From Pseudorhodoferax sp. Leaf265 (GTDB lineage: Bacteria; Pseudomonadota; Gammaproteobacteria; Burkholderiales; Burkholderiaceae_C): a DNA stretch of 64,000 bases. Shown here piece after piece: positions 33,242 through 41,741 of this stretch. A program made the position numbers and the translations under genes. The stretch spans positions 1 to 64,000 of the forward strand of contig NZ_LMMT01000010.1 in NCBI RefSeq assembly GCF_001422365.1. Reading direction: 5' to 3'. Under the pieces are notes generated by a model. That model made no database searches. It had not been told where the DNA came from and saw only the letters and a program-made list of their open reading frames with translations. Each line of letters starts with the position of its first letter. Position 1 is the first letter of the stretch.

Positions 33242-34159
33242 ATGAACGACAAGCTTCTTCCCGATCACCACGAGAGCGTGATGCAGCGTATCGAACGCGA
33301 CCTGCTCGACAGCTACGACGAGGAGCTGGAGATGGAGATCGACGATGGCCGCCTGGATGCGGCCGGGGAAGCCGGTGCCGAGGACGGCCTGGGCCGCCAG
33401 GCCTACTTCCGCGAGTTGCTGCGCCTGCAGGGCGAGCTCGTCAAGCTGCAGGACTGGGTGCAGTTCCACAAGAAGAAGGTCGTGATCCTGTTCGAGGGCC
33501 GCGACGCGGCCGGCAAGGGCGGCGTGATCAAGCGCATCACCCAGCGCCTGAACCCGCGCGTGTGCCGCGTGGCCGCGCTGCCGGCGCCCAACGACCGCGA
33601 GAAGACGCAGTGGTACTTCCAGCGCTATGTCTCGCACCTGCCGGCGGGCGGCGAGATCGTGCTGTTCGACCGCAGCTGGTACAACCGCGCCGGCGTCGAG
33701 CGCGTCATGGGCTTTTGCAACGACGCCGAGTACGAGGAGTTCTTCCGCTCCGTGCCCGAGTTCGAGAAGATGCTGATCCGCTCGGGCATCACGCTGGTCA
33801 AGTACTGGTTCTCCATCACCGACGACGAGCAGCACCTGCGCTTTCTGGGCCGGATCCACGACCCGCTCAAGCAGTGGAAGCTCTCGCCCATGGACTTCGA
33901 GAGCCGCCGCCGCTGGGAGGCCTACACCAAGGCCAAGGAAGTCATGCTGGAGCGCACCCACATTCCCGAAGCGCCCTGGTGGCTGGTGCAGGCCGTGGAC
34001 AAGAAGAAGGCCCGGCTCAATTGCATCAACCACCTGCTCACGCAGCTGCCCTACGAGGAGATCGAGCACCCGTCCATCGTGCTGCCCGAGCGCACGCGCA
34101 ACCCCGAGTACACGCGCAACCCGGTACCGGCCAGCATGTACGTTCCCGACCGCTATTGA
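33242..34159 (+). CDS. ppk2: Polyphosphate kinase 2
   Basis: Uses polyphosphate to phosphorylate nucleotides (or the reverse). 305 aa. The Walker A-like loop EGRDAAGKGGVIKRI is at about 85-99, the Walker B/lid region FDRSWYNRAGVERVM at about 142-156, and the conserved RIHDPLKQWKLSPMD about 207. The N-terminus has an acidic extension (SYDEELEMEIDDG). It belongs to the one-domain PPK2 type; class I (GDP/ADP-preferring) is likely from the overall pattern but not certain. Pho-box-like repeats precede it and a GC hairpin follows. Confidence 0.95.
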   Translation: MNDKLLPDHHESVMQRIERDLLDSYDEELEMEIDDGRLDAAGEAGAEDGLGRQAYFRELLRLQGELVKLQDWVQFHKKKVVILFEGRDAAGKGGVIKRITQRLNPRVCRVAALPAPNDREKTQWYFQRYVSHLPAGGEIVLFDRSWYNRAGVERVMGFCNDAEYEEFFRSVPEFEKMLIRSGITLVKYWFSITDDEQHLRFLGRIHDPLKQWKLSPMDFESRRRWEAYTKAKEVMLERTHIPEAPWWLVQAVDKKKARLNCINHLLTQLPYEEIEHPSIVLPERTRNPEYTRNPVPASMYVPDRY

Positions 34160-34165
34160 TTCGCG

Positions 34166-34190
34166 GCGCGCATCGATCGCGCGCGTTTTC
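34166..34190 (+). terminator. Probable terminator of ppk2
   Basis: GCGCGC (34166-34171) pairs with GCGCGC (34179-34184) across a 7-nt loop (ATCGATC), followed by GTTTTC. It lies 6 bp after the ppk2 stop codon. The stem is short but very GC-rich. Confidence 0.55.
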
Positions 34191-34252
34191 GGCATCCACG
34201 GTGCGCCTGCGCCGCGCTAGCATGGCCGGCTTCTGAACCCGCGGAGTCCGCC

Positions 34253-34936
34253 ATGCTCAAGCTCTACATCGCCAACAAGAACTACTCGTCCTGGTCGCTG
34301 CGGCCCTGGCTGCTCATGGCCCAGGCCGGCATCGCGTTCGAAGAGGTCATGGTGCCCTTCGACGACCTGGCGCCCACCTCGCCCTTCAAGCAGACGCTGC
34401 AGCCGCTCGCGCCCACGGGCCAGGTGCCATTGCTTGTCGATGGCGACCTGGTGGTTTGGGACACGCTGGCGATCGCCGAGTACCTGGCCGAGAAATTTCC
34501 CGAGAAGAAGCTGTGGCCCGCCGACACCCGTGCCCGGGCCCGGGCGCGCAGCGTCTGCGCCGAGATGCACGCGGGCTTCAGCGCGCTGCGCAACCACTGC
34601 CCCATGAACCTGGAAGCCAGCATGCCCGAGATGGGCCGCGTGATCTGGCGCGACCAGGCGGCCGTGCGCGCCAACGTGGCGCGCATCGTGGTCATGTGGC
34701 AGGAACTGCTTGATACCCATGGCGGGCCCCTGCTGTTCGGCGACTTCAGCATCGCCGACGCCTACTACGCACCGGTCTGCGTGCGGCTGGCCAACTTCGC
34801 GCTGCCGGTGCCGCCGGCCATCACGGCCTACATCGAACGTGTGCGCGCGCTCCCGGCCATGCAGCGCTGGACCGAGGCCGCGCTGGCCGAGCACCGCTTC
34901 GTGGACTTCGACGAGCCCTACCGCGCAGCGCCCTGA
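34253..34936 (+). CDS. Glutathione S-transferase family protein
   Basis: A 227-residue cytoplasmic GST: N-terminal thioredoxin-like domain (LYIANKNYSSWSLRPWLLM, with the catalytic-region SSWS; then GQVPLLVDGDLVVWDTLAIAEYLAE, the cis-Pro and glutathione-binding Glu/Ser region) and a helical C-terminal domain (LLFGDFSIADAYYAPVCVRL). It is similar to the YfcF-like GST group. GCGGAG lies before the ATG. Substrate unknown. Confidence 0.9.
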   Translation: MLKLYIANKNYSSWSLRPWLLMAQAGIAFEEVMVPFDDLAPTSPFKQTLQPLAPTGQVPLLVDGDLVVWDTLAIAEYLAEKFPEKKLWPADTRARARARSVCAEMHAGFSALRNHCPMNLEASMPEMGRVIWRDQAAVRANVARIVVMWQELLDTHGGPLLFGDFSIADAYYAPVCVRLANFALPVPPAITAYIERVRALPAMQRWTEAALAEHRFVDFDEPYRAAP

Positions 34937-34939
34937 CCG

Positions 34940-35230
34940 TCAGCTGTGCAGCTGGCGCACGCGGTAGGTCGCGTCGAACACCAGCCGGCCCGGCACACCC
35001 TGGTTCATGACGGTGTAGCGCAGGAGCTTGATCGGGGTTTCGCCGAAGGTGGCGTAGAGCTGGCCGGCCATCATGCGCGCGGCGGCCTGGCGGATCGCGG
35101 GCTTCTCGGCATCGATCTGCACGGTCAGGCGATCCGGCCCGCTGTGCAGCACCGACATGCAGTCCAGGCCGCCGAGCTCTTCGAAGGCGGGAATCGTCAG
35201 TCGTTCGGTGCACTGGGCCTGGGCTTGCAT
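34940..35230 (-). CDS. Conserved-looking hypothetical protein
   Basis: A 96-residue protein with no recognised domain, signal peptide or membrane segment. A good GAGG/AAGG box precedes ATG 35230 and the codon use is typical of its neighbours, so it is probably expressed. It contains alternating hydrophobic strands (LTVQIDAEKPAI, IKLLRYTVMNQG, RLVFDATYRVRQL), which suggests a small alpha/beta fold. It ends 3 bp from the convergent GST stop. Confidence 0.7.
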   Translation of the reverse strand: MQAQAQCTERLTIPAFEELGGLDCMSVLHSGPDRLTVQIDAEKPAIRQAAARMMAGQLYATFGETPIKLLRYTVMNQGVPGRLVFDATYRVRQLHS

Positions 35231-35353
35231 CGGGAACCTTCCTCAGGAGACGTTTCGGAAAACGCCGCATTCTGGGGAACCCTGGCAGTTGTACCTGTAG
35301 GACGGCACCGCACCCCACTGCGGGCCGATGCTGCAGGCCGCGCACAAACAACG

Positions 35354-35374
35354 AAGGGGCGCCATGCGCCCCTT
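35354..35374 (-). terminator. Terminator of the FAH/SDR operon
   Basis: A perfect 9-bp stem (AAGGGGCGC at 35354-35362, GCGCCCCTT at 35366-35374) with a 3-nt loop. On the minus strand it is followed by CGTTGTTTG, a moderately T-rich tail. It lies 22 bp after the hydrolase stop codon. Confidence 0.75.
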
Positions 35375-35396
35375 CCACCCGGTTGCCTGCGCGCGC

Positions 35397-36245
35397 TCAG
35401 AGCTTGAACGGCAGCACTTCCTGGCGCTGCTCGCCCAGGCCGTCGATGCCCAGCGTGATCACGTCACCCTTCTTGAGGAACACCGGCGGCTTCATGCCCA
35501 TGCCCACGCCAGGCGGCGTGCCCGTGGTGATCACGTCGCCCGGCATCAAGGTGTTGAGCTGGCTCACGTAGGCGACCAGCTTGGCCACATTGAAGATCAT
35601 GGTCTTGGTGTTGCCGGTCTGCATGCGCTGGCCGTTCACGTCCAGCCACATGCCGAGCTTCTGCACGTTGGCGATCTCGTCGCGCGTGACCAGCCAGGGG
35701 CCGATCGGGCCGAAGGTGTCGAAGCCCTTGCCCTTGTCCCAGGTCAGGCCGTGCTCGAGCTGCCAGGCGCGCTCGCTGACGTCGTTGATCACGCAAAAGC
35801 CTGCCACGTAATTCAGCGCGTCCTTCTGCGAGACATAGCGCGCGCGCGCGCCGATGACCACGCCCAGCTCCACCTCCCAGTCGGTCTTGACCGAGCCCTT
35901 GGGCAGCATGACGGGATCGTTCGGGCCCTGGATGCAGCTGTTGGCCTTGGTGAAGACCACGGGCTCGGCCGGGATCGGCATGTTGGACTCGGCCGCGTGG
36001 TCGGCGTAGTTCAGGCCGATCGCGATGAACTTGCCGACGTTGGCCACCGGGCAACCGTAGCGCGGCTTGCCGCGCACCAGCGGCAGCTTGTCGGTCTTGA
36101 TCTTGCGGATCTTGGCCAGGGCCGCATCGCCGAGCTGGGCCGCGCCGATGTCGGGCACCACGGACGAGAGGTCGCGCAGCTGGCCGTTGGCGTCGATCAG
36201 GCCGGGCTTTTCCTTGCCGGGGTTGCCGTAGCGGACGAGTTTCAT
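35397..36245 (-). CDS. Fumarylacetoacetate hydrolase family protein (2,4-diketo-3-deoxy sugar-acid hydrolase-like)
   Basis: A 282-residue FAH-fold hydrolase. The metal-binding signature appears in DWEVELGVVIGARARYV (acidic residues) after IGLNYADHAAESN, and the catalytic region ends TGTPPGVGMGMKPPVFLKKGDVI. Together with two SDR dehydrogenases it fits the enzyme that cleaves 2,4-diketo-3-deoxy-L-fuconate (or a pentonate analogue) into pyruvate plus lactate or glycolate. ATG 36245 has a GAGG-type box upstream. It is last in a minus-strand operon, 22 bp after the first SDR gene, and is followed by a terminator. Confidence 0.88.
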   Translation of the reverse strand: MKLVRYGNPGKEKPGLIDANGQLRDLSSVVPDIGAAQLGDAALAKIRKIKTDKLPLVRGKPRYGCPVANVGKFIAIGLNYADHAAESNMPIPAEPVVFTKANSCIQGPNDPVMLPKGSVKTDWEVELGVVIGARARYVSQKDALNYVAGFCVINDVSERAWQLEHGLTWDKGKGFDTFGPIGPWLVTRDEIANVQKLGMWLDVNGQRMQTGNTKTMIFNVAKLVAYVSQLNTLMPGDVITTGTPPGVGMGMKPPVFLKKGDVITLGIDGLGEQRQEVLPFKL

Positions 36246-36267
36246 GTGTTGTTTCCTCTTGTTGGAT

Positions 36268-37014
36268 TCAGTAGGTACTACGGCCGCCCGACAGGTCGAA
36301 CACCGCACCGGTGGTGAAGGAGCAATCCTCCGTGCACAGCCAGGCGACCATGGCCGCGACCTCCTCGACTGTACCGAAGCGGCCCATGGGGATCTTGGAC
36401 AGCATGAAGGCGATGTGCTCGGGCGTCATCTGGTCGAAGATCGGCGTCTTCACTGCGGCCGGGGTGATGCAGTTCACGCGGATGCCGGTGTCGGCCAGTT
36501 CCTTGCCCAGTGACTTGGTCAGGCCGATCACGGCGGCCTTGCTCGCGCTGTAGGCGCTCGCATTGGGGTTGCCGTCCTTGCCGGCCACGGAGGCGATGTT
36601 GACGATGCGGCCGTAGTTGCGCGAGCGCATGAGCGGCACGATCTCGCGGCAGCAAAAGAACAGGCCGTTGAGGTTGACCTGCTGCACCTGCTCCCAGGCC
36701 TCGGGCGGGTAGTCCCACAGCTTGACATTGGGGCCGGTGATGCCGGCGCTGTTGACGAGGATGTCGACGGCCGCATGTGCTGCGCCGGCCTGGCGCGCAG
36801 CCTCGGCCACGCTGGCGTGCGCGGCGACGTCGACCTGCACTGCGTCCACCCCGGCGCCCAGCGCGGCCTTGGCCTTGGCCAGCGCTTCGGCGTTGCGGTC
36901 CCACAGCGTGACGGTGGCACCGGAGGCCAGCATGCGTTGGGCGATGCCATAGCCCAGCCCCACGGCGCCGCCCGTGATGACCGCGTGGCGGCCTTTCAGA
37001 TCGAGCTGGTTCAT
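36268..37014 (-). CDS. SDR family oxidoreductase A
   Basis: A 248-residue short-chain dehydrogenase. Nucleotide-binding TGGAVGLGYGIA is at about 14-25, NSAG near 88, the catalytic Ser near IVNIASVAGKDG and YSASK (about 154-158). It is classical-type and probably NAD(P)-dependent. In this operon it could oxidise the free sugar or lactonisable aldose, or act as a second dehydrogenase on the 3-deoxy acid; sequence alone does not decide. Its ATG overlaps the stop of the upstream SDR gene (4 bp). Confidence 0.88.
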   Translation of the reverse strand: MNQLDLKGRHAVITGGAVGLGYGIAQRMLASGATVTLWDRNAEALAKAKAALGAGVDAVQVDVAAHASVAEAARQAGAAHAAVDILVNSAGITGPNVKLWDYPPEAWEQVQQVNLNGLFFCCREIVPLMRSRNYGRIVNIASVAGKDGNPNASAYSASKAAVIGLTKSLGKELADTGIRVNCITPAAVKTPIFDQMTPEHIAFMLSKIPMGRFGTVEEVAAMVAWLCTEDCSFTTGAVFDLSGGRSTY

Positions 37015-37769
37015 ATCGTCATGCCGCCATCGACCGAGAACACCTGGCCCGTGGCGAACACCGATTCATCGCTGGCAAGGTAGGTCACGATGGGCACGAT
37101 CTCGGCCGCCTGCGCCAGCCGTCCCATGGGCTGGCGTGCGACGAAGGCCTTGCGCGCCTCCACCGGGTCGGCGTAGGCGTTGATGCGCTCGCCCAGAGAC
37201 GGTGTGTCCACCGTGCCCGGGGCGATGGCATTGCAGCGGATGCCGCGCGCCACGTAGTCGGCTGCCACGCTCTTGGTCAGGCCCACGACCGCGGCCTTGC
37301 TGACGCCGTAGACGCAGCGGCTCGGCAGGCCCTTCAAGCTGCCGCAGACGCTCGCCATGTTGATGATGCTGCCCCGCCCCTGGCCGCCCTGGCCGTTGTC
37401 ATTGGCCAGCATGCGCGGCAGCACCGCCTGGATGGCCCAGAACTGCGCGCGCACATTGAGGTTCAGCGCGAATTCCAGGTCCGCATCGGTGGCGTCGAGG
37501 ATGGTGCCGTTGTGCACCACGCCGGCGCAGTTGAACAGCACGTCGATGCCCGGCATGCCGTCCACCAGCGCCGCGATGGCGGCCTTGTCCAGCACATCCA
37601 GCCGGTGCGTGTGCACCATGGGCTGGCGCGCGTAAGCCTGCTCCAGCAGGCCCTCGTTCACGTCGGTGGCCCAGACTTCCGCGCCCTCGCGTGCCAGCGA
37701 CTCCACGGCCGCGCGGCCGATGCCCTGGCCGGCCGCCGTCACCAACACTCTCTTGCCCTGCAATCGCAT
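37011..37769 (-). CDS. SDR family oxidoreductase B (2-keto-3-deoxy-L-fuconate dehydrogenase-like)
   Basis: A 252-residue short-chain dehydrogenase resembling the BDH2/DHRS6 group: TAAGQGIGRAA (11-21), FNCAGVVHNGTILD, SIINMASVCGSLKG, catalytic YGVSK, and the group-typical SVAADYVARGIRCNAIAPGT and VDTPSLGERI. Bacterial relatives oxidise 2-keto-3-deoxy-L-fuconate at C4, giving the substrate of the neighbouring FAH hydrolase. First gene of the minus-strand operon, divergent from the GntR gene across a region with a strong operator-like palindrome. Confidence 0.88.
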   Translation of the reverse strand: MRLQGKRVLVTAAGQGIGRAAVESLAREGAEVWATDVNEGLLEQAYARQPMVHTHRLDVLDKAAIAALVDGMPGIDVLFNCAGVVHNGTILDATDADLEFALNLNVRAQFWAIQAVLPRMLANDNGQGGQGRGSIINMASVCGSLKGLPSRCVYGVSKAAVVGLTKSVAADYVARGIRCNAIAPGTVDTPSLGERINAYADPVEARKAFVARQPMGRLAQAAEIVPIVTYLASDESVFATGQVFSVDGGMTI

Positions 37770-37795
37770 CGCGTCTCCTCGTGTTCAGGGTTTCG

Positions 37796-37814
37796 CCGGA
37801 TGGGTGCCATCCGG
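37796..37814. promoter_or_regulatory. Perfect hairpin in the SDR/GntR intergenic region
   Basis: CCGGATGG (37796-37803) and CCATCCGG (37807-37814) pair perfectly around a 3-nt loop, just upstream of the minus-strand operon start. No T-run follows. It could be a leader hairpin of the SDR operon or a second protein-binding dyad. Confidence 0.45.
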
Positions 37815-37830
37815 AAGCTGTGGAATTATC

Positions 37831-37855
37831 AATTGGTCAGACCACTTGGCCAATT
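37831..37855. promoter_or_regulatory. FadR/PdhR-type operator
   Basis: AATTGGT-CAG-ACCACTT (37831-37847) has the GntR/FadR-family layout AATTGGTnnnACCAATT with one mismatch and a perfect inner palindrome TGGTCAGACCA. An adjoining TTGGCCAATT (37846-37855) supplies another palindrome. It lies between the divergent SDR operon and the GntR-type gene, whose product is the likely repressor of both arms. Confidence 0.7.
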
Positions 37856-37878
37856 CAGTACAAGCCCTAAGAACCACC

Positions 37879-38595
37879 GTGCCGCTGCAGTCCATCGCCC
37901 CGCAACGCCTGTACCGCCAGATCGCCGACCAGCTGCGCGCGCTGATCGCGCAGGGCGAGTTCGCCGTGGGCGCGCGCCTGCCGGCCGAGCGCGAGCTGGC
38001 GGTGCAGCTGGGCGTGAGCCGGCCCTCGGTGCGTGAGGCGCTGATCGCGCTGGAGGTCGAGGGCTGGGTCGAGGTGCGCACGGGCTCGGGCGTCTACGTG
38101 CTGGAGCGCGAACGCCGCGCCGCCACGCCGGTAGCGGAGACCGAATGGGGCCCGCTGGAACTGATCCGCGCGCGCCGCGTGGTCGAGGGCGAGACCGCCG
38201 CCATCGCGGCCCAGCAGCGCAAGCGCACGCACCTGGACGCGATGGCCCGCGCCATCGACACCATGCGCGAACTGGCGGACCGCAAGGTCATGCCACTCGA
38301 AGGCGACCGCGCCTTCCACCTGGCCATCGTCGAGGCCTGCGACAACCAGGTGCTCAGCGAGACCGTGCAGGGCTTCTGGGATTCGCGCCGCGGCCCCATC
38401 TTCACGCGGCTGGGCGGCTACTTCGAGACCGTGCCGTCCTGGCGCATGGCGATCGCCGAACACGAGGCCATCCGCGCAGCCATCGCCGCGCGCGACGAGG
38501 CCGCCGCACGCGCCGCCATGCACACCCACATGGACAAATCGCACCAGCGCTTCTCCGCCAGCTGGCGCCGCGCCAAAGAGCTTTCCTCAACCTGA
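37879..38595 (+). CDS. GntR (FadR subfamily) transcriptional regulator
   Basis: A 238-residue regulator: N-terminal winged HTH (LRALIAQGEFAVGARLPAER, VSRPSVREALIALEVEGWVEV, residues about 8-75) and an all-helical FCD effector domain with metal-ligand-type His residues (DRAFHLAIVEAC, HEAIRAAI, HTHMDKSH). GTG 37879 is chosen because the HTH starts shortly after it; an earlier start would run through the operator. Likely senses a sugar acid or its 2-keto-3-deoxy derivative and represses the divergent operons; the TRAP genes follow 26 bp downstream. Confidence 0.92.
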   Translation: MPLQSIAPQRLYRQIADQLRALIAQGEFAVGARLPAERELAVQLGVSRPSVREALIALEVEGWVEVRTGSGVYVLERERRAATPVAETEWGPLELIRARRVVEGETAAIAAQQRKRTHLDAMARAIDTMRELADRKVMPLEGDRAFHLAIVEACDNQVLSETVQGFWDSRRGPIFTRLGGYFETVPSWRMAIAEHEAIRAAIAARDEAAARAAMHTHMDKSHQRFSASWRRAKELSST

Positions 38596-38621
38596 CCCCA
38601 CCCACCCCTAGGAGACAAGCG

Positions 38622-39608
38622 ATGCACCACCCCAAGCGAATCGCCCTGAAGACCCTGGCCCTGGCCGGCCTGCTGGCCGCAACAAGCCTGGCCAGCGCCC
38701 AGACCAAGCTCAAGTGGGCCCATGTCTACGAGACCTCCGAGCCCTTCCACAAATATTCCGTGTGGGCCGGCGAGGAGATCAAGAAGCGCACCAACGGCAA
38801 GTACGAGATCACGGTGTTCCCGGCCTCCACGCTGGGCAAGGAGGCCGACATCAACCAGGGCCTGACGCTGGGCACGGTGGACATCGTGCTGACCGGCGCG
38901 AGCTTCGCGGGCCGCAGCTACACGCCGCTGTCGATCAGCTACTTCCCGTTCATCTTCCGCGACGCCGAGCACCAGCTCAAGTACGCCACCAGCGACGTGT
39001 TCAAGGAGCTCGCCAAGGGCTACGACGACAAGACCGGCAACCACATCACGGCGCTCAGCTACTACGGCGCGCGCCACGTGACCAGCAGCGCGGCCAAGCC
39101 GGTCAGCAAGCCCGAGGACATGAAGGGCCTGAAGATCCGCGTGCCCGATGCGCCGGCCTACATGGCGTTCCCGAAGGCGCTGGGCGCCAATGCCACGCCC
39201 ATCGCCTTCGCCGAGGTGTACCTGGCGCTGCAGAACAACACTGTCGATGCGCAGGAGAACCCGCTGCCCACCATCGAGGCCAAGAAGTTCTACGAGGTGC
39301 AGAAGAACATCTCGCTGACCGGCCACATCGTCGATTCGCTGCTGACGGTGGTCTCGGGCAGCACCTGGGCCAAGCTCAGCGCGGACGAGAAGAAGATCTT
39401 CAGCGACGTGATGGTGGAAGCCGCCGACAAGACCGGCCGCGAGATCATCGCCTCCGAGGCGCGCCTGGTCGAAGAGTTCAAGAAGAAGGGCAACAACGTG
39501 ATCACGGTGGACAAGGGCGCGTTCCGCGAGGCCGTGCTGAAGAACACCAAGCCGACCGACCACGGCTACCGCCAGGCCGATTACGACAAGATCATCGCGA
39601 TCAAGTAA
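38622..39608 (+). CDS. dctP: TRAP transporter substrate-binding protein (DctP type)
   Basis: A 328-residue periplasmic solute-binding protein. Signal peptide to about residue 27 (LATSLASAQ-like, here ATSLASAQ). DctP-type features: KLKWAHVYETSEPFHKYS at the start of the mature chain, FPASTLGKEADINQGLTLG, the carboxylate-binding Arg in GLKIRVPDAPAYM (about 170), and EVYLALQNNTVDAQENPLP. GGAGA box before ATG 38622. The ligand is an organic or sugar acid; the surrounding catabolic genes suggest an aldonate or uronate-like acid. Confidence 0.95.
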   Translation: MHHPKRIALKTLALAGLLAATSLASAQTKLKWAHVYETSEPFHKYSVWAGEEIKKRTNGKYEITVFPASTLGKEADINQGLTLGTVDIVLTGASFAGRSYTPLSISYFPFIFRDAEHQLKYATSDVFKELAKGYDDKTGNHITALSYYGARHVTSSAAKPVSKPEDMKGLKIRVPDAPAYMAFPKALGANATPIAFAEVYLALQNNTVDAQENPLPTIEAKKFYEVQKNISLTGHIVDSLLTVVSGSTWAKLSADEKKIFSDVMVEAADKTGREIIASEARLVEEFKKKGNNVITVDKGAFREAVLKNTKPTDHGYRQADYDKIIAIK

Positions 39609-39620
39609 CGCCTCCCTTTC

Positions 39621-39690
39621 GGCCGGCAAGCCGGCCGATACCCCCACAGGGGCGCACCCAGCGGCCTGGCAGCGCCAGTGCCGTGGGTGC
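39621..39690 (+). ncRNA. Structured intergenic element 1 (after dctP)
   Basis: GGCCGGC-AA-GCCGGCC (39621-39636) makes a first hairpin. It is followed by CCCC-ACA-GGGG (39642-39652). A long hairpin at 39654-39690 follows: outer GCACCCA/TGGGTGC, middle CGGC/GCCG and inner CTGGC-AGC-GCCAG, with two single-base bulges. It sits between dctP and dctQ, 12 bp after the stop. A similar fold follows the lactate permease gene, so I treat it as one structured family. It may stabilise the dctP mRNA end and reduce downstream expression. Confidence 0.55.
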
Positions 39691-39747
39691 ACTGGAGCGG
39701 GCATCGCTGCGCGCACCGGCCCAAGCCCGCCGCCACCCGGAGAACAC

Positions 39748-40305
39748 ATGGCAGACCAAAAAATCATCGACGACGATGGGCACTTCCACGCGCAGGACGA
39801 GGAGGTGGACCTGTCCGGCACCATCGCAGAGGGCTGGGCCGCACTGGCCCTGTTCTGGCTGCTGGGCGCCACCGTGCTCTACCAGTTCGTCACGCGCTAC
39901 GTGCTCAACGATTCCGCGGCCTGGACCGAAGAGGTCGCGCGCTACATGCTGATCGGCGTGGTGTTCATCGGTGCCGCCATCGGCGTGCACAAAAACAACC
40001 ACATCCAGGTCGACTTCTTCTATCGCCACATGCCGGCCGCGATGGGCCGCTGGCTGTCGCGCGTGGTCGACGTGGTGCGCATCGCCTTCTTCGTCGCGGC
40101 GGCGGTGATGACGGTACAGATGATGCTCAAGATCGGCGGCAACACGCGCATGACGGTGGTCGATGCGCCGATGAACATCGTCTACGGCGTCTGCCTGGTC
40201 GGCTTCATCGCCATGGCCTGGCGCGCGCTGCAGGTCGCGCGCATCCACTGGGCGCGCGGCTACAGCGTGCTCGAACGCCCCGAATCCACCATCGACGACC
40301 GATAA
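39748..40305 (+). CDS. dctQ: TRAP transporter small permease (DctQ type)
   Basis: A 185-residue inner-membrane protein with four hydrophobic segments (LFWLLGATVLYQFV, YMLIGVVFIGAAIGV, VRIAFFVAAAVMTV, IVYGVCLVGFIAMAW) and an N-terminal cytoplasmic leader. The DctQ-typical VTRYVLNDSAAWTEEVARYM is at about 47-67. It pairs with the large permease encoded 16 bp downstream. GGAGA box before the ATG. Confidence 0.92.
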   Translation: MADQKIIDDDGHFHAQDEEVDLSGTIAEGWAALALFWLLGATVLYQFVTRYVLNDSAAWTEEVARYMLIGVVFIGAAIGVHKNNHIQVDFFYRHMPAAMGRWLSRVVDVVRIAFFVAAAVMTVQMMLKIGGNTRMTVVDAPMNIVYGVCLVGFIAMAWRALQVARIHWARGYSVLERPESTIDDR

Positions 40306-40321
40306 CCCAGCACCTGCGCCC

Positions 40322-41716
40322 ATGCTCAAGATCTTCTTCCTGTTGTTCATGGCCGGCGGCATCCCCGTGGCCATCGCCATGGCCGGTGCCTCGCTGGTCT
40401 ACATCCTGGTGTCGGGGAACCTGCCGCCCTTCGTGGTGGTGCACCGCATGGTCAGCGGCATCGACAGTTTTCCGCTGCTGGCCGTGCCCTTCTTCATCCT
40501 GGCCGGCAACCTGATGAACAACGCCGGCATCACCACGCGCATCTACAACTTCGCGCTGTCTCTGGTGGGCTGGCTCAAGGGCGGCCTGGGACACGTGAAC
40601 ATCGTCGGCTCGGTGGTGTTCGCCGGCATGAGCGGTACGGCCATCGCCGATGCCGCGGGTCTCGGCACCATCGAGATCAAGGCCATGAAGGAGCACGGCT
40701 ACAGCACCGAGTTCGCGGTCGGCGTGACGGCCGCCTCGGCCACGCTGGGGCCCATCATTCCGCCCAGCCTGCCGTTCGTGATCTACGGGATGATGGGCAA
40801 CGTGTCCATCGGCGCGCTGTTCCTCGCGGGCCTGATGCCGGGCCTGTTGATGACCATCCTCATGATGCTCACGGTCACCTACTACGCGCACAAGAACGGC
40901 TGGGGCCGCGACATGAAGTTCTCGGCGCCGCGCCTGATCAAGGCCCTGTCGGAGCTGGCGGTGGTGGTCGGCTGGCCGCTGGGCCTGTGGCTGCTGGTCG
41001 ACAAGTTCGACCTGCCGGCCCAGCCCACGGTGTTCGCGGGCCTGGCCTCGCTGTTCATCCTGGACAAGCTGTTCAAGTTCGAGGCGCTGCTGCCCATCAT
41101 GACGCCCGTGCTGCTGATCGGCGGCATGAGCACCGGGCTGTTCACCCCCACGGAGGGCGCCATCGCAGCCTGCCTGTGGGCCATGATCCTGGGCTTCGCC
41201 TGGTACCGCACGCTCCAATGGAAGATGTTCCTCAAGGTCTGCCTGGAAACCATCGAGACCACCTCCACCGTGCTGTTCATCGTCGCTGCCGCGTCGATCT
41301 TCGGCTGGATGCTGACGGCCACGGGCGTGACCACCGACATCGCCTCCTGGGTGCTGGGCTTCACCAAGGAAGCCTGGGTGTTCCTGCTGCTGGCCAACCT
41401 GCTGATGCTGTTCGTGGGCTGCTTCCTGGAGCCCACGGCGGCCATCACCATCCTCGTGCCCATCCTGCTGCCGATCGCGCTGCAACTGGGCATCGACCCC
41501 GTGCACTTCGGCCTGGTGATGGTGCTGAACCTCATGATCGGCCTGCTGCACCCGCCCATGGGCCTGGTGCTGTTCGTGCTGGCGCGGGTGGCGGGCCTCT
41601 CCTTCGAGCGCACCACCATGGCCATCCTGCCCTGGCTGGTGCCGCTGCTGCTGAGCCTGGCGGTGATCACCTACGTGCCGCAGCTGGTGCTGTGGCTGCC
41701 GAAAATGTTCTTCTGA
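40322..41716 (+). CDS. dctM: TRAP transporter large permease (DctM type)
   Basis: A 464-residue DctM-family membrane subunit with about 12 hydrophobic segments. Recognisable parts: PFFILAGNLMNNAGIT near residue 56, SVVFAGMSGTAIADAAGLG, AASATLGPIIPPSLPFVIYG, and near the end PILLPIALQLGIDPVHFG. It drives sodium-coupled uptake of the acid delivered by DctP. Slightly longer than the usual ~430 aa because of an extended central loop (residues about 190-250). Confidence 0.95.
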   Translation: MLKIFFLLFMAGGIPVAIAMAGASLVYILVSGNLPPFVVVHRMVSGIDSFPLLAVPFFILAGNLMNNAGITTRIYNFALSLVGWLKGGLGHVNIVGSVVFAGMSGTAIADAAGLGTIEIKAMKEHGYSTEFAVGVTAASATLGPIIPPSLPFVIYGMMGNVSIGALFLAGLMPGLLMTILMMLTVTYYAHKNGWGRDMKFSAPRLIKALSELAVVVGWPLGLWLLVDKFDLPAQPTVFAGLASLFILDKLFKFEALLPIMTPVLLIGGMSTGLFTPTEGAIAACLWAMILGFAWYRTLQWKMFLKVCLETIETTSTVLFIVAAASIFGWMLTATGVTTDIASWVLGFTKEAWVFLLLANLLMLFVGCFLEPTAAITILVPILLPIALQLGIDPVHFGLVMVLNLMIGLLHPPMGLVLFVLARVAGLSFERTTMAILPWLVPLLLSLAVITYVPQLVLWLPKMFF

Positions 41717-41741
41717 CTTCCAGCCCGAAAGAGGCCCCACG

